DNA of 64,000 bases, from positions 1-64,000 of the forward strand of contig JBBRQD010000014.1 of the NCBI GenBank assembly GCA_038227045.1, written 5' to 3'. The stretch comes from JANXLS01 sp038227045 (GTDB lineage Bacteria > Planctomycetota > SZUA-567 > H5-PLA8). Of the stretch, positions 16,746 to 26,493 are shown piece by piece; position 1 is the stretch's first letter, and each line of letters starts with the position of its first letter. The notes under the pieces were generated by a model that saw only the letters and a program-made list of their open reading frames with translations, was not told the DNA's origin and searched no databases. Position numbers and translations under genes: made by a program.

Positions 16746-18158
16746 TTACGGCGTCCGGCTCTTTTTCTCGATACCCGTTTTTGTCCATTCATAATCGTCG
16801 ACATGCGCGTACAACGCCCTGCCATTGCATTCCGGCGGAAGAACGATTTCGCCCTTTTCTGCGTCGTATTTCCAGGGACCGAGCGGACCCGTCGTCGGAT
16901 CCAGGTCATTGCCGATGGCTTCGAGCACCATCACCGAGGGCGGATGCAGAGGCATAGATTTATACTGGCGCAGAAACGTCCGGAATTCAATCAGATCTTT
17001 TGGAAAGAGCCCTTCGTGTTGATTCCGAAATAAAAACATCAAGTCGTTGATGACGTGGGCGGCTTGAATGGCCTGGAGCGCTTTCGCGCCGTGCGATGTG
17101 ACGATGCCCGTTTCGGGATCGTAGTCGAAGGGAAAGCCATAGGCGTCCGTCAATCGCTTCAAGGCCGGCGACAAGTCTTTAGGAAAAGCGCCGTACACTT
17201 TTTTGTACGCGGCCGCTTCGTCGGAGAGCGCCGCGGCTTGCGCCATGCTGTGCGCCTTCAGCCAATCGCGCTGGGAAATTTTCTTGAGCGATTCCGGCGT
17301 GTCGGACGCGGTGGCATTCTGCGCCATCATGTTCTCCGCCTCGCGGTAAAACGCCGAGCCCGATTCGAGTCGCAGGCGCGCGATGCGGTCTTTAGTAAGA
17401 GGGACCATGCTCTTGGGAAAATATTTTTCCTGCATGGCCTGATCGAAATACGTCCACGACTTGCGCGAATACTCCGCCATCCTGCGCGGATCGTTGGGCG
17501 GATTGATAAAGAGCAGGCCGGCTTCGAAGCGCAAGCGCCACACGCCTTTTGGATTGTCCCAGTTTTTGGCTATATCGTATTGGTAGGACTGCTCCGATTT
17601 CTCGCGCTCCTCGATCAGCGCCGAGAGCACTTTGCCGCCGTTGACCTCGGCGTCAACCCAGTGCGGATCGAGATCCGACGTCGTCTTGTGGAAGCGCGAG
17701 AGCATCTCGAATTTGTTTCCGCGGCGGAACGAATTCGAAACGAATTGCAGGCTCGTCAGCCACACATAATCGGCGGCCAGGGAGGGATTGCCCAGTGTCA
17801 TGTAGTTCAAGGAATCGCCGGCGGGCATATACATGTATTGCTGTTTCAACGCTTCTTCCTTGCCTTTTTTCCTGGCGATTTCCTTTAATTTTGCGTCGTA
17901 ACGTTGCTCCTGGTCGGCGATGAAACCGCGTTCGCCATCGATCTTTGTTTGAATAAAAACGGCCGTCATGGCGCACAGCAGCGCCGCACCGATCGTCGCG
18001 AAGCGATAGCGCACATGCGTTTCGACCTTCGCAAAAAAACCATAGCCAAGAAGGATCAGGGCGATCGCGATCAAACCGAAAAATATAGTAATGCCAAATT
18101 GCTGGTTGAGCGTGTCGAGGGGCGACGACCCAGCGGCTTTGAGCGGTGCATCCGGCAT
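16746..18158 (-). CDS. Hypothetical membrane-anchored helical protein
   Basis: I do not recognise this 470-aa protein. It has two N-terminal TM helices (FFGLIAIALILLGYGFF near 25-42; ATIGAALLCAMTAVFIQTKI near 52-72). A charged coiled-coil-like segment follows (YDAKLKEIARKKGKEEALKQ), then a long soluble helical region that may contain degenerate TPR-like units. It is clearly membrane-bound with a large soluble domain. The start is ATG 18158, preceded by AGGAGG eight to ten bases upstream; the frame extends to 18200 but without such a site. It lies downstream of the LPS-kinase and glycosyltransferase genes in the same direction, so a surface-polysaccharide role is possible. Confidence 0.65.
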   Translation of the reverse strand: MPDAPLKAAGSSPLDTLNQQFGITIFFGLIAIALILLGYGFFAKVETHVRYRFATIGAALLCAMTAVFIQTKIDGERGFIADQEQRYDAKLKEIARKKGKEEALKQQYMYMPAGDSLNYMTLGNPSLAADYVWLTSLQFVSNSFRRGNKFEMLSRFHKTTSDLDPHWVDAEVNGGKVLSALIEEREKSEQSYQYDIAKNWDNPKGVWRLRFEAGLLFINPPNDPRRMAEYSRKSWTYFDQAMQEKYFPKSMVPLTKDRIARLRLESGSAFYREAENMMAQNATASDTPESLKKISQRDWLKAHSMAQAAALSDEAAAYKKVYGAFPKDLSPALKRLTDAYGFPFDYDPETGIVTSHGAKALQAIQAAHVINDLMFLFRNQHEGLFPKDLIEFRTFLRQYKSMPLHPPSVMVLEAIGNDLDPTTGPLGPWKYDAEKGEIVLPPECNGRALYAHVDDYEWTKTGIEKKSRTP

Positions 18159-18294
18159 TGAGAAACCTCCTTCCCGAGCGATAGAAGTCAATATCGGCAC
18201 TAATCACTTCGGCCTAAAGGACCATGGATGAAGACCCGCGTAAAGCCGCGTATCCTAACGCGCAACACCAATGCCGCGCCACAGAAAATGGCTG

Positions 18295-19122
18295 TTAAAT
18301 TCGCTGTCCTTTCATCCGGCCGATTTGGTCGACACAGGCGTCCCAATAATCGGCGTCGTTTTCGGACCCGGCATAGGCTTTCAAAATCAGCCGGCGATGT
18401 TCGGGCGTGAATCCAACGCATTGCCGTTTGGGGATGAAACTGCGGATTAATTTGAAGAGATTTTTGGCGCGGCTCAGCGGCGTCAGCACACTCGAAAAAC
18501 TTCCGCCGAGCAGATCGATGAGGTAAAATTCGTCGGCGCAGGAAGGGCGATTTGGCAGGATCAGCAAATGAGTGGACTTGAAATCGCCGTGGCAAAAGCC
18601 GGTATCGTGAAGCATCGCGGTGAATTGGCCGACGGACGTCAGCAACTCGCTGCGCTGGCGGTCGCTGGAGCAGCGCTTCCAGCGTTCGAACGCGGACTCG
18701 GCTCCGGGCAGGGACTCGGTGGCCAGCACGCTGTAGCGCGCGAATGGGCCCCGCGCTTCCGCCAGCCAGACAGGGCGGGGCGTCTTGATTTTCTTCGAAA
18801 GAAGCTTCCAGCCCAGATCGAAGACTTCCCGCGCGCGCGATTTCCGCACCGTTCGCAGAATGAGTTTCAGGATGGATTTGAACGCATAGCGTTTGACATG
18901 GACCTCAACCGGCAGGCCGTATTGCCCGGCGGCCAGGTGAACGACTTTGCGGCTGCCGGAAAATTTCTCGACGAACTCGGATTCCTCGTTCAGGTCGTCG
19001 ATGCTCTCCCAGGGAATGTCGAGACCGCGGAATTGGCGGAAAGGCGGCAGCGTGGTGATGCGATAGCCGTCCTGGTTATAGACGACCAGCGTGGACTTAT
19101 CGAAGATGTGCGTGATCTTCAT
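18295..19122 (-). CDS. Lipopolysaccharide-type (Kdo/WaaP family) kinase
   Basis: The 275-aa protein has the InaA/WaaP/Kdo kinase fold markers. There is a candidate ATP-binding lysine at residue 77 (HVKRY), the catalytic loop HGDFKSTHLL with H178 and D180, and the metal-binding aspartate D203 in LIDLLGG (the DFG equivalent). Family members phosphorylate sugars of LPS core, or related lipid-linked sugars, at the inner membrane. The glycosyltransferase gene lies 37 bp upstream on the same strand, which fits an LPS-core or similar glycan pathway. The exact sugar is unknown. I use ATG 19122; a TTG at 19134 is possible. Confidence 0.85.
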   Translation of the reverse strand: MKITHIFDKSTLVVYNQDGYRITTLPPFRQFRGLDIPWESIDDLNEESEFVEKFSGSRKVVHLAAGQYGLPVEVHVKRYAFKSILKLILRTVRKSRAREVFDLGWKLLSKKIKTPRPVWLAEARGPFARYSVLATESLPGAESAFERWKRCSSDRQRSELLTSVGQFTAMLHDTGFCHGDFKSTHLLILPNRPSCADEFYLIDLLGGSFSSVLTPLSRAKNLFKLIRSFIPKRQCVGFTPEHRRLILKAYAGSENDADYWDACVDQIGRMKGQRI

Positions 19123-19159
19123 CTGCCGTTTCAAAACTATTAACCTTCAATCTAAAATC

Positions 19160-20296
19160 CTAAACTGTTTCCGTTATTGCCCGCTCATAGAGTTTTTCAT
19201 GCGCTTCGGCCCAACTGGCATAGCTGTAACCCATCTCGGCTTTTTCGTAAGCCGCGCGGCCCCAGATGCGGCGCTGTTCGAGCGGCGCATTCAGCACGGC
19301 GATAATGGCTCCCGCGAGCGCCTGCGGATTGCCGGGAGGCGCCAGTTTTCCGTGTACGCCATCGACGATCAAATCGGGCACGGCGCCCACGCGCGTGGCG
19401 GCCGTCGGCAGCGCCGAAGCCATGTATTCCAATACGGCGCGCGAAAATCCTTCGCTCCCGGTGCTGGCCAAAACCCCCGCGTCCGCCGCGTCGAGCAGGC
19501 ACGGAATGTTCGACCGTTTTCCTAAGAAAAGAACGCTGTCGTCTATTCCTAACGAACGCGCCAATGCCTTGCTATCTTCAAAGAATTTTCCCGCCCCTAC
19601 CAAGACGAGTCGTGCGTGCGGCAGTTGCGCGCGCACGAATTGCCACGCCTCCAGCAGGACATCGTGCGCTTTCACGACCGCGAACCGCGCCACGTAAATC
19701 GCCACCAGCGCGTCCGGCTCAAGGCCGAGCTCCGTGCGCGAGTCCTGGCGCCGTTCTTTCGTCGCCGGGTTGAACAGACTCAGGTTTATTCCGCCGGGGA
19801 TGAATGCGAGATGCGAGGGTTCGAACAAGCCGGAGTGGCGCACGTCGTACTCGACGGCTTTCGAGACCAGCACCATCGCCGCGGTGCGGCGCGCCAGCCA
19901 GCGGTTGGCGGCGTGATTGCGCAGCGGCGTGACGACGTGCCGCGTGCGGATCACGGGCACGTTGAGCCCATATAGCCGGCTTGCGAAGACGGCCTGCCAA
20001 TGATCCTTGCCGCGGTGCGCATGAATGAGATTGATCTTTTCGCGTTTGACGAGCCGGGCAATGCCATGGATGTCGGGCGCATCCTGCGGCGGCCACCAGC
20101 GGTGCGGCATATTGAAACCGATCGGCTCCAAATGACGCTCGGCGGCGCGTTCGATCGTTTCATAATTTTTACGCAACCCCAGCCAAACCGAATGGCCCCG
20201 CTGCCGCAGCGCCTCGGTCAAATTGAGCGTGTGCGCCGCCTCCCCGACATATTTGCGGGCACTGTTGAGTTGAAGGATGCGGAGCGCGTGGAACAT
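19160..20296 (-). CDS. GT4-family glycosyltransferase
   Basis: The 378-aa protein has both Rossmann halves of a GT-B enzyme. The N-terminal acceptor domain contains LIHAHRGKDHWQAVFASRLY and TRHVVTPLR. The C-terminal nucleotide-sugar domain has AIYVARFAVVKAHDVLLEAW, VLVGAGKFF, and an EGFSRAVLEYMASALP stretch carrying the E-x7-E motif, then TRVGAVPDLIVDG. It is a retaining GT4 transferase that probably builds envelope glycan together with the downstream kinase. Sugar specificity cannot be read from sequence. There is no TM helix. Confidence 0.9.
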   Translation of the reverse strand: MFHALRILQLNSARKYVGEAAHTLNLTEALRQRGHSVWLGLRKNYETIERAAERHLEPIGFNMPHRWWPPQDAPDIHGIARLVKREKINLIHAHRGKDHWQAVFASRLYGLNVPVIRTRHVVTPLRNHAANRWLARRTAAMVLVSKAVEYDVRHSGLFEPSHLAFIPGGINLSLFNPATKERRQDSRTELGLEPDALVAIYVARFAVVKAHDVLLEAWQFVRAQLPHARLVLVGAGKFFEDSKALARSLGIDDSVLFLGKRSNIPCLLDAADAGVLASTGSEGFSRAVLEYMASALPTAATRVGAVPDLIVDGVHGKLAPPGNPQALAGAIIAVLNAPLEQRRIWGRAAYEKAEMGYSYASWAEAHEKLYERAITETV

Positions 20297-20411
20297 TTTC
20301 TCTAATGAAGGGTTGGGGTTGAAAGATGAGAGTGTGACGCATTGAGAATATATATGCTATGCGCTGGCGCGATCAAGACACAGTTCGAATTTCGTTGCAC
20401 CCTTTTAGATT

Positions 20412-21476
20412 TTACTCGAATCCATAAGGCGCCCGATAAACACCCTTCTCCGTGATATGCGCGGAGATGAGCGCTGCGGGCGTTACGTCAAAGGCTGGAT
20501 TGAAGACCGCCGCTTCCGGCGGCACGGAGAGCTTTCCGTACGGTTCGGCGACTTCTTTGCGATTGCGCTGCTCGATGGGAATGCCCGAACCATCTTTAAG
20601 CGACACGTCAAACGTGCTCGTGGGCGCGGCGACGAAGAACGGCACGCCGTGATGGCGCGCGATGATCGCCAGGCCATAGGTGCCGATTTTGTTCGCGGCG
20701 TCGCCGTTGGCGGCGATGCGATCGGCTCCGACTATGACCGCGTCCGGCTTGAATTCGCGCATCACGGCCGCGGCCATGTTGTCGCAGATCACCGTCGCTG
20801 AGATGCCCGCGCGCGAAAGTTCCCAGGATGTCAAACGCGCGCCCTGAAGCAGCGGGCGCGTCTCGTCGGCAAAAACGGTCAGCTTAATGCCGCGCCGATG
20901 CGCCTCATACATCATCGCCAGCGCCGTGCCGGAGCCGGCGGTGGCCAGCGCGCCCGCGTTGCAATGCGTCATCAGCGTCGCGGTTTTGCGGCCGTTCAAA
21001 ATAGATTCGAGCAAGTCCGCGCCATGCCGGCCTATTGCGGAGCACATGCCACGATCTTCTTCGAGAATCGCAAGGGCTTCGTGTTCGAGAGCGGTGATGA
21101 TTTGCGCATGATCCGCGCGCGCCGCAGCCAGCCGGAGCGCGACCTTGCGGCAGCGTTCGACGGCCCAGCGTAGATTCACGGCAGTGGGCCGCGTTTCGGC
21201 AAGATGCGCGCAGGAAGATTCGAAGTGTCCGAGCCATTCGCCTGGCGCAGCAAATGCTTCGCGCGCGGCGAGCACGGTGCCAAACGCGCCCGCGCAACCG
21301 ATTGCAGGCGCACCGCGCACGCACAGCCGCAGAATCGCGTCCTCAAGCTGCGCGACGCGTTCGATGTCGAGATACGTCTCCTCGGCGGGCAGTTTGGTTT
21401 GGTCAAGGAGCCGCAAAACACTGCCGTTCCAGGATAACGCGGCGGGGATGTTTTTGAGAAAGCCATTATTGGTCAC
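20412..21476 (-). CDS. mtnA: S-methyl-5-thioribose-1-phosphate isomerase
   Basis: The 354-aa protein is a full-length MtnA of the methionine salvage pathway, converting 5-methylthioribose-1-phosphate to methylthioribulose-1-phosphate. Diagnostic stretches are VRGAPAIGCAGAFGT, LMTHCNAGALATAGSGTALA with the catalytic cysteine, ADETRPLLQGARLTSWEL, and VIVGADRIAANGDAANKIGT with the catalytic aspartate. The start is a GTG at 21474-21476. No other methionine-salvage gene is nearby, and no SAM riboswitch is evident in the 78-bp leader. The eIF2B-like relative is excluded by the MtnA signatures. Confidence 0.95.
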   Translation of the reverse strand: MTNNGFLKNIPAALSWNGSVLRLLDQTKLPAEETYLDIERVAQLEDAILRLCVRGAPAIGCAGAFGTVLAAREAFAAPGEWLGHFESSCAHLAETRPTAVNLRWAVERCRKVALRLAAARADHAQIITALEHEALAILEEDRGMCSAIGRHGADLLESILNGRKTATLMTHCNAGALATAGSGTALAMMYEAHRRGIKLTVFADETRPLLQGARLTSWELSRAGISATVICDNMAAAVMREFKPDAVIVGADRIAANGDAANKIGTYGLAIIARHHGVPFFVAAPTSTFDVSLKDGSGIPIEQRNRKEVAEPYGKLSVPPEAAVFNPAFDVTPAALISAHITEKGVYRAPYGFE

Positions 21477-21554
21477 GTGCGATGTTCCGAAACGAAAAAA
21501 GGTTCAACTCCATGAGCATAATTTAAGTGCAGAATCAAATCAACAAACGGCTCA

Positions 21555-24500
21555 TCATTTCAGCGTGCTCAAATACTCCAGCAAATCGGCGGCTTCTTGC
21601 GGAGTCAAATTTGAGAGCAGTCCTTCGGGCATCGCCGAAACTGGCTGCGGCGTCAAACGCTGGACTTCCTCGGCGGGCACATGGATCTGCTTTTCCTGAT
21701 CTCGGAGCACCACTTCCGTGTCGGATTTGCTGACCAGCAGGCCAGTCACGATTTCGCCGTTCGTTTTCTTCAGCAAGTGCATGGCGAATCCTTCGGCGAT
21801 TGTCTTGGACGGCTCGACGATGTTTTCGAGCAACTGCGCTTTGTTATACTTCGTGGCGATGTGCGAGAGTTCCGGGCCGAAATCTTTTCCCTGCCCATTG
21901 ACGCGATGACAATTGATGCACAAACCCGCCGTCGCGGTTGCAGGCGTTCCGCCACTCGACGGAATCGCTGCGCCTGACGCCGATTCGAATACCGCGCGGC
22001 CGCGGGTGGCGTCGCCGGGCATCGCGAGCAATTTGGTGCGATCGATATTGGGGCCGAGCCGCACGATGAATTGCTCGCGCGAATCGAAGCGGCGGAAGAG
22101 ATCGCGTACGCTTTCCTGTGGAGAGGCGATGGCTTTGGCCAGCGCGGCTTTGAGAACCGGCTCCGGAAGACTGCGCGAGTCAATTTCGCCGAGCAGCGCC
22201 TGTGCCCCGCTGGGAGTAGCCAGCAGCCGGTCGATGGCAGCGCCGGAATCGCGTTCCGTTGCCAGCGCTTTTACATCGAGTTCCCGTTGCGCCCGGGCGT
22301 TTGAAATCGCTGCGCCTGGTGCCGGCATGTCCGCGATCCATTGCCGCAACAGTTGCGTGCCTTTTTCATCGACGATGTCGGAGCCGATGTGCGGCATTCG
22401 GCCGCGTCCGAGCTTCGACGTGCGATAGAGAAAAACGGAGCGGTTCGGATCGCCCGGGCAAATCAGCCTGCCGCCGTCAAGGCCAAAGTCGCCGAGCGCG
22501 GGCCGTTCGTCGACCGCTTTAAGTTGATTCGAACGCAGGTGCTTTTGGACATCGAACAGCGCCGTGCCGCCGCCTCCGAAGCGATGACATTGCGAACAAT
22601 TGATGTGCAGATATGAGCGTGCGCGTTCGGCCAGATCGGCCGATTCGTCATAAGGATTGGTCAGCGCGGAATTCTCCGGTTTGGTGGCTTTAAAGCCGGG
22701 CGGTGCATACTTGCTAGTGGGAAATTTGGGCTCGATCAGCAAACCAATATGCCGGAAGGAACGGGCAGGGTCGTCGGTGACGACTTCGCCCGAATCGAAA
22801 CGATAGCGCTCTTTTCGGGTCAATTGCGGAACGGTGAACGCCAGCGCGTAGTCGCACCAGATATTGTGACAGGTCATGCACTGGGTCCGCGAAGGGTAAT
22901 GCCAGGTCTGGTGCCGCGTGCCGCCGGGCGACGCGGGATCGACAATGTCGAAGGGCCGCTCGTCACCGCCGACAGCCACCAGTTCGGCGTCGGTCTGGCT
23001 GTCGTTCCACGCGAAGGAGTAGCCATGCCACTGCCGGCCGTCGAAATGCAGGATCTGTGTTTCCACATTCTTGTTGGTCGCCGGATCGCCCACTTTCATT
23101 TCGAGAGAAAGCGTCCGGACGAGGACGCTGTCTTTGGGCCACACCGCTTTGTCATCGCCCCACACGCCCTTGCCCCAGGCCATTCGGGTACTTCCTGGCG
23201 TGGCGACAAACCGCACTGCGGTTGCACCGTCAGACCACTGGGGCGCATTCACTGAAAAGGGCAGCACGCCGGTCGCCGGAATCTGATCTTTGACCGACGC
23301 GAACAGCCCCGTGTCGCTGAGCTTTCGCGGAAACGTTGGCGGTTGGCCGGCCGCGGGATTGGGCACGAGGCGGTACAGCCCTCCGCCGCCGTGATCGACA
23401 ATAATCGGCTCTTTATCGGGATCTTCGCCGAACGACACGATGCGCTGATCGGTCTGCGCGATCGTCTTATAGGGCTCCAGCGTGTCTTCCTTTTCGCCGA
23501 CGCATTTGGCGCTCCACAGTGTGCAAGTCTGCCAATCGCCGAAGATATAGTAACCATAAAGTTCCGGCAGCTTTTTTCCGCGATATACCACGCCTCCGGT
23601 AATTGACGCGGACTCGGTGTGAAAGAGCGCGGCCTGCGGTTTTGAAATTTCGGTGGGACCGCGCTTGCCGTTGGGGTGCACGGGGTTGGGGCCTTCCATG
23701 ATGCTCCAGCCATAATTTCCGCCGGACTTGGCGCAGACAATCGACTCCCACAGTTCCCAGCCGACATCGCCCACCCACAGATTGCCGTTTTTCGAATCGA
23801 AGTTCATGCGAAACGGATTGCGCAAGCCGTACGCGAAAACTTCCGGCCGCGCCTTGGGCGTGGAGACGAATGGATTGTCAGGCGGGACGGAATAGGGCTT
23901 GTCTTTGTCGGGATGGTCGACATCGATGCGCACAATGGAACTGAGCAAATCGCTGATGTCCTGGCCGGTGTTGTGAATATCGGGCGGATTGGGATCCGCG
24001 CCGTCGCCGGTCGAGAAATACATATATCCGTCGGGGCCGAACTTGATTGAACAGCCATTGTGTCCGCCGGAAGGCCATTGAATGACGATGAGTTCGCTTT
24101 TCGGATCAAGCCGCGGCGGATCGGTATCCGTGACGGTGAACCGCGAAATACGCGAAGCGTTTTCCCGGTTGCGGATGTAGGTTTTGAATTCGAGGCTGTA
24201 TTGAATGTAACAGTAGCGATTCTCTTGAAACCGAGGATGAAAAGCCAACGCAAGTATGCCGCCCATGCCTTTGCACTCGGGAATATGTTGCCAGGTAAGC
24301 AGTTCGGCCGGATCGAAAAAAAGATCCGCGTGATCGGAATTGGGGTTGTTGGGAAAGGAGAACATCTGGCCCTTTTGCAGAGCGACGAATACCCGGTTGA
24401 CGCCCGGCGCAAAGGCGATGTCAACCGGGTGGTCGAAGGAGATTTTGGGAAAGACGCGCTGCGTTTCAAAGGGCGAGGGCGCTTCCGGCGACCCGCTGAC

Positions 24501-24674
24501 GCGCGACGTGGTCCAGGCGACGCGAACGGGAATGCCGTACGGAGCCGGCAAGGACTCGACGCGGTTCAGTTCGAAGACGACGTAGAGTAGAATCGCGATT
24601 GCAGCGACAACGGCGATCGCGGCCGCGTTTCCGTGGCGGGCGGGCGGGGGTGGCAAGGTGCTCGGTATGGACAT
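21555..24674 (-). CDS. Sugar-dehydrogenase propeller / cytochrome c fusion (Pirellula/Verrucomicrobium heme type)
   Basis: The 1039-aa protein begins with a signal anchor (about residues 17-36). Residues about 60-430 form a glucose/sorbosone-dehydrogenase-type propeller (PVDIAFAPGVNRVFVALQKG; GGILALAFHPRFQENRYCYI; AYGLRNPFRMNFD). A central region of the SO2930 diheme-cytochrome type follows, with CMTCH and CSQCH motifs. A short helical linker leads to a C-terminal Pirellula/Verrucomicrobium-type heme domain (CINCHRVNGQGKDFGPEL, ENIVEPSKTIAEGFAMHL). It thus combines an oxidation module with three CxxCH sites, likely passing electrons from a sugar or alcohol to the respiratory chain in the periplasm. 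The substrate is unknown; PQQ binding is a family inference. Confidence 0.88.
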   Translation of the reverse strand: MSIPSTLPPPPARHGNAAAIAVVAAIAILLYVVFELNRVESLPAPYGIPVRVAWTTSRVSGSPEAPSPFETQRVFPKISFDHPVDIAFAPGVNRVFVALQKGQMFSFPNNPNSDHADLFFDPAELLTWQHIPECKGMGGILALAFHPRFQENRYCYIQYSLEFKTYIRNRENASRISRFTVTDTDPPRLDPKSELIVIQWPSGGHNGCSIKFGPDGYMYFSTGDGADPNPPDIHNTGQDISDLLSSIVRIDVDHPDKDKPYSVPPDNPFVSTPKARPEVFAYGLRNPFRMNFDSKNGNLWVGDVGWELWESIVCAKSGGNYGWSIMEGPNPVHPNGKRGPTEISKPQAALFHTESASITGGVVYRGKKLPELYGYYIFGDWQTCTLWSAKCVGEKEDTLEPYKTIAQTDQRIVSFGEDPDKEPIIVDHGGGGLYRLVPNPAAGQPPTFPRKLSDTGLFASVKDQIPATGVLPFSVNAPQWSDGATAVRFVATPGSTRMAWGKGVWGDDKAVWPKDSVLVRTLSLEMKVGDPATNKNVETQILHFDGRQWHGYSFAWNDSQTDAELVAVGGDERPFDIVDPASPGGTRHQTWHYPSRTQCMTCHNIWCDYALAFTVPQLTRKERYRFDSGEVVTDDPARSFRHIGLLIEPKFPTSKYAPPGFKATKPENSALTNPYDESADLAERARSYLHINCSQCHRFGGGGTALFDVQKHLRSNQLKAVDERPALGDFGLDGGRLICPGDPNRSVFLYRTSKLGRGRMPHIGSDIVDEKGTQLLRQWIADMPAPGAAISNARAQRELDVKALATERDSGAAIDRLLATPSGAQALLGEIDSRSLPEPVLKAALAKAIASPQESVRDLFRRFDSREQFIVRLGPNIDRTKLLAMPGDATRGRAVFESASGAAIPSSGGTPATATAGLCINCHRVNGQGKDFGPELSHIATKYNKAQLLENIVEPSKTIAEGFAMHLLKKTNGEIVTGLLVSKSDTEVVLRDQEKQIHVPAEEVQRLTPQPVSAMPEGLLSNLTPQEAADLLEYLSTLK

Positions 24675-24937
24675 TGGATGGGAAGGCCTCTTTTGTTCGG
24701 ACGCGAAGAAACTCTTTCAATTGCGAGAATCAAACGTCGTGCCGGTATTTTGATTACACTGGATTGTGCTGCGAAAGATAGAAGCAGCGGTTGTTTTTTG
24801 AAAGCTAAAATCTCATTTAACCGCACGAGAACGCGGTCATTGAACTCCCAATTGTTAAGCGGTTCCGGTGTACCGTTTATAGAACTCGCTTTTTTTATTG
24901 CCGCTTCGCCGAAATCCCAAATTCTGGAGATAACACC

Positions 24938-25447
24938 ATGAACATTTTGCTTTTCTCGGCAGTGCTGCTCTGCGCGCTGGTACTCCCTGCATTTTCCGAA
25001 GACGCTCCCAAGAAAGACGCCGACGGCACGAACGCGGCTGGTAATACGCCTGCCTTGCGGAGGCCTGGCTTCATTTTTTTGGAACTCGAAACCAAGAAGA
25101 TCGACGCCTATGTTGCGTTCTTTAAAGATGTCATGGACTTCAAAGTTACGGAGCGCAAAGGGCAATTTGTGTCGATGAAGACGAATCTGGCGGAACTGCT
25201 GCTCGTCGATCCCGAGATGATCCCCGCGGGCCATCCGTTCCACAATAAACTGACCGGCAGCGGACAGGGTTTGGGAGTGGAGATGGGATTCGTCGTGGCC
25301 GACGTGGACAAGGCGTACGCGGCAGCCGTCAAGCACGAAGGTTTTAAAATCTCGTCGGCCATTGCGCTCCGGCCTTGGGGAGTGCGCGACTTTCGCGTGT
25401 TGTCTTTGGATGGGTACTATTTTCGTTTTACCGAAGCAAAACAATAG
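24938..25447 (+). CDS. Secreted VOC (glyoxalase/bleomycin-resistance fold) protein
   Basis: The 169-aa protein has a signal peptide (MNILLFSAVLLCALVLPAFS), a charged linker and one complete VOC unit: FIFLELETKKIDAYVAFFKD, ELLLVDPEM, MGFVVADVDKAYAAAVKHEG and the closing RVLSLDGYYFRF. VOC proteins are usually cytoplasmic metal-dependent enzymes or drug-binding proteins, so the secretion signal is unusual. GGAG lies nine bases before ATG 24938. It is divergent from the propeller/cytochrome fusion and 53 bp ahead of the SGNH-like gene, probably cotranscribed. Activity is unknown. Confidence 0.78.
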   Translation: MNILLFSAVLLCALVLPAFSEDAPKKDADGTNAAGNTPALRRPGFIFLELETKKIDAYVAFFKDVMDFKVTERKGQFVSMKTNLAELLLVDPEMIPAGHPFHNKLTGSGQGLGVEMGFVVADVDKAYAAAVKHEGFKISSAIALRPWGVRDFRVLSLDGYYFRFTEAKQ

Positions 25448-25500
25448 CGTAGAAACTCCTTGATCAGAACGTGCCCGCCCGCTCACCGGAGAATGTTTTC

Positions 25501-26358
25501 ATGTGCACTCATTTTGCTCGCCGCCAACGCGCGATTGTTTGGTTTCCGCTCGCCATCGCAATACTGATGCTTTCCGTCCGGGCGGAGGACGTTCCGGCGG
25601 GGCAGCGCGTTTTTTATTCAGGTCACAGTTTTCACATGTTCATCGTGCCGCATATTGAGGAACTGGCGGCGGCGGCGGGCATCAAAGGGCATCACACCGC
25701 GGGATCGCAGATGATCGGCGGCTCGCGGGTGATTCAGCATTGGGAACTGACCGGCGAGAAAAGCACCGCCAAGCCGGCGCTTGCGGCCGGACAGGTGGAC
25801 GTGTTCACCATGGCGCCGCACATCCTCATGCCGGATGCCGGAATTGACAACTTTGTCGAACTGGGCTTGAAGAACAACCCGAATATGCGGTTTTACGTGC
25901 AGGCGTCGTGGGTGCCGTTTGACACGCTGACTGAAAAGGACCGCATTGCCGACAACGCTCAGCGCGAAGCCACCGATCTGGACGCGTTGCAGAAAGCTGG
26001 CGACTCGTGGCGGCAGAAAGTGGAAGAACAAGCCGATGCGTTAAACGCCAAATACGGGAAGAAGGCCGTGTTCATCGTGCCGGTGGGCGACGCGGTGATG
26101 GCGCTGAGGCGGCGGGTCAAGATCGGCGAATTTCCAGGCATGACAAAGCAAGCGCAACTCTTCCGCGACCCAATCGGGCACGGCAACGGGCAGATCATGG
26201 CGCTCACGGCCTACTGCAATTTCGCGGCGATTTATAAGATCAGTCCAGTGGGATTGAAAGTGACCGAACGTGGGATATCGGATGACCAACAGGCGATTTT
26301 GCAGCGCATTGCATGGGAGACGGTGTCGAAGTATGAGCGGGCGGGAGTGAAGCAGTAG
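25501..26358 (+). CDS. Secreted SGNH-hydrolase-like protein
   Basis: The 285-aa protein has a signal peptide (IVWFPLAIAILMLSVRA). The mature part opens with VFYSGHSFHMFIVPHIEELA, where a serine sits in a GHSFH context like block I of GDSL/SGNH hydrolases. It later carries DPIGHGNGQIMALTAYCN, with the Asp-x-x-His pair of block V. This predicts an extracytoplasmic esterase-like enzyme, common in PVC bacteria and often linked to carbohydrate de-esterification. The start is ATG 25501, about ten bases after GGAG; the frame is open to a GTG at 25471. Substrate unknown. Confidence 0.72.
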   Translation: MCTHFARRQRAIVWFPLAIAILMLSVRAEDVPAGQRVFYSGHSFHMFIVPHIEELAAAAGIKGHHTAGSQMIGGSRVIQHWELTGEKSTAKPALAAGQVDVFTMAPHILMPDAGIDNFVELGLKNNPNMRFYVQASWVPFDTLTEKDRIADNAQREATDLDALQKAGDSWRQKVEEQADALNAKYGKKAVFIVPVGDAVMALRRRVKIGEFPGMTKQAQLFRDPIGHGNGQIMALTAYCNFAAIYKISPVGLKVTERGISDDQQAILQRIAWETVSKYERAGVKQ

Positions 26359-26493
26359 AGGTGCATGGAGGATGCATGGAGGAATGGGGATCGTGCACAA
26401 TGCTTCGTTTACGTCCGCGAACAACTGAGGGCGCGCACGAAACCATTTTTAAAAAGTCCCGTGCACGCCCCCGTTTTCAAACTTTAACCATTA

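Noticed and set aside
26366..26391. Tandem GTGCATGGAG/ATGCATGGAG after the SGNH-like gene
   Set aside because: Only two short units, no other copies noticed; not enough to call a repeat family.
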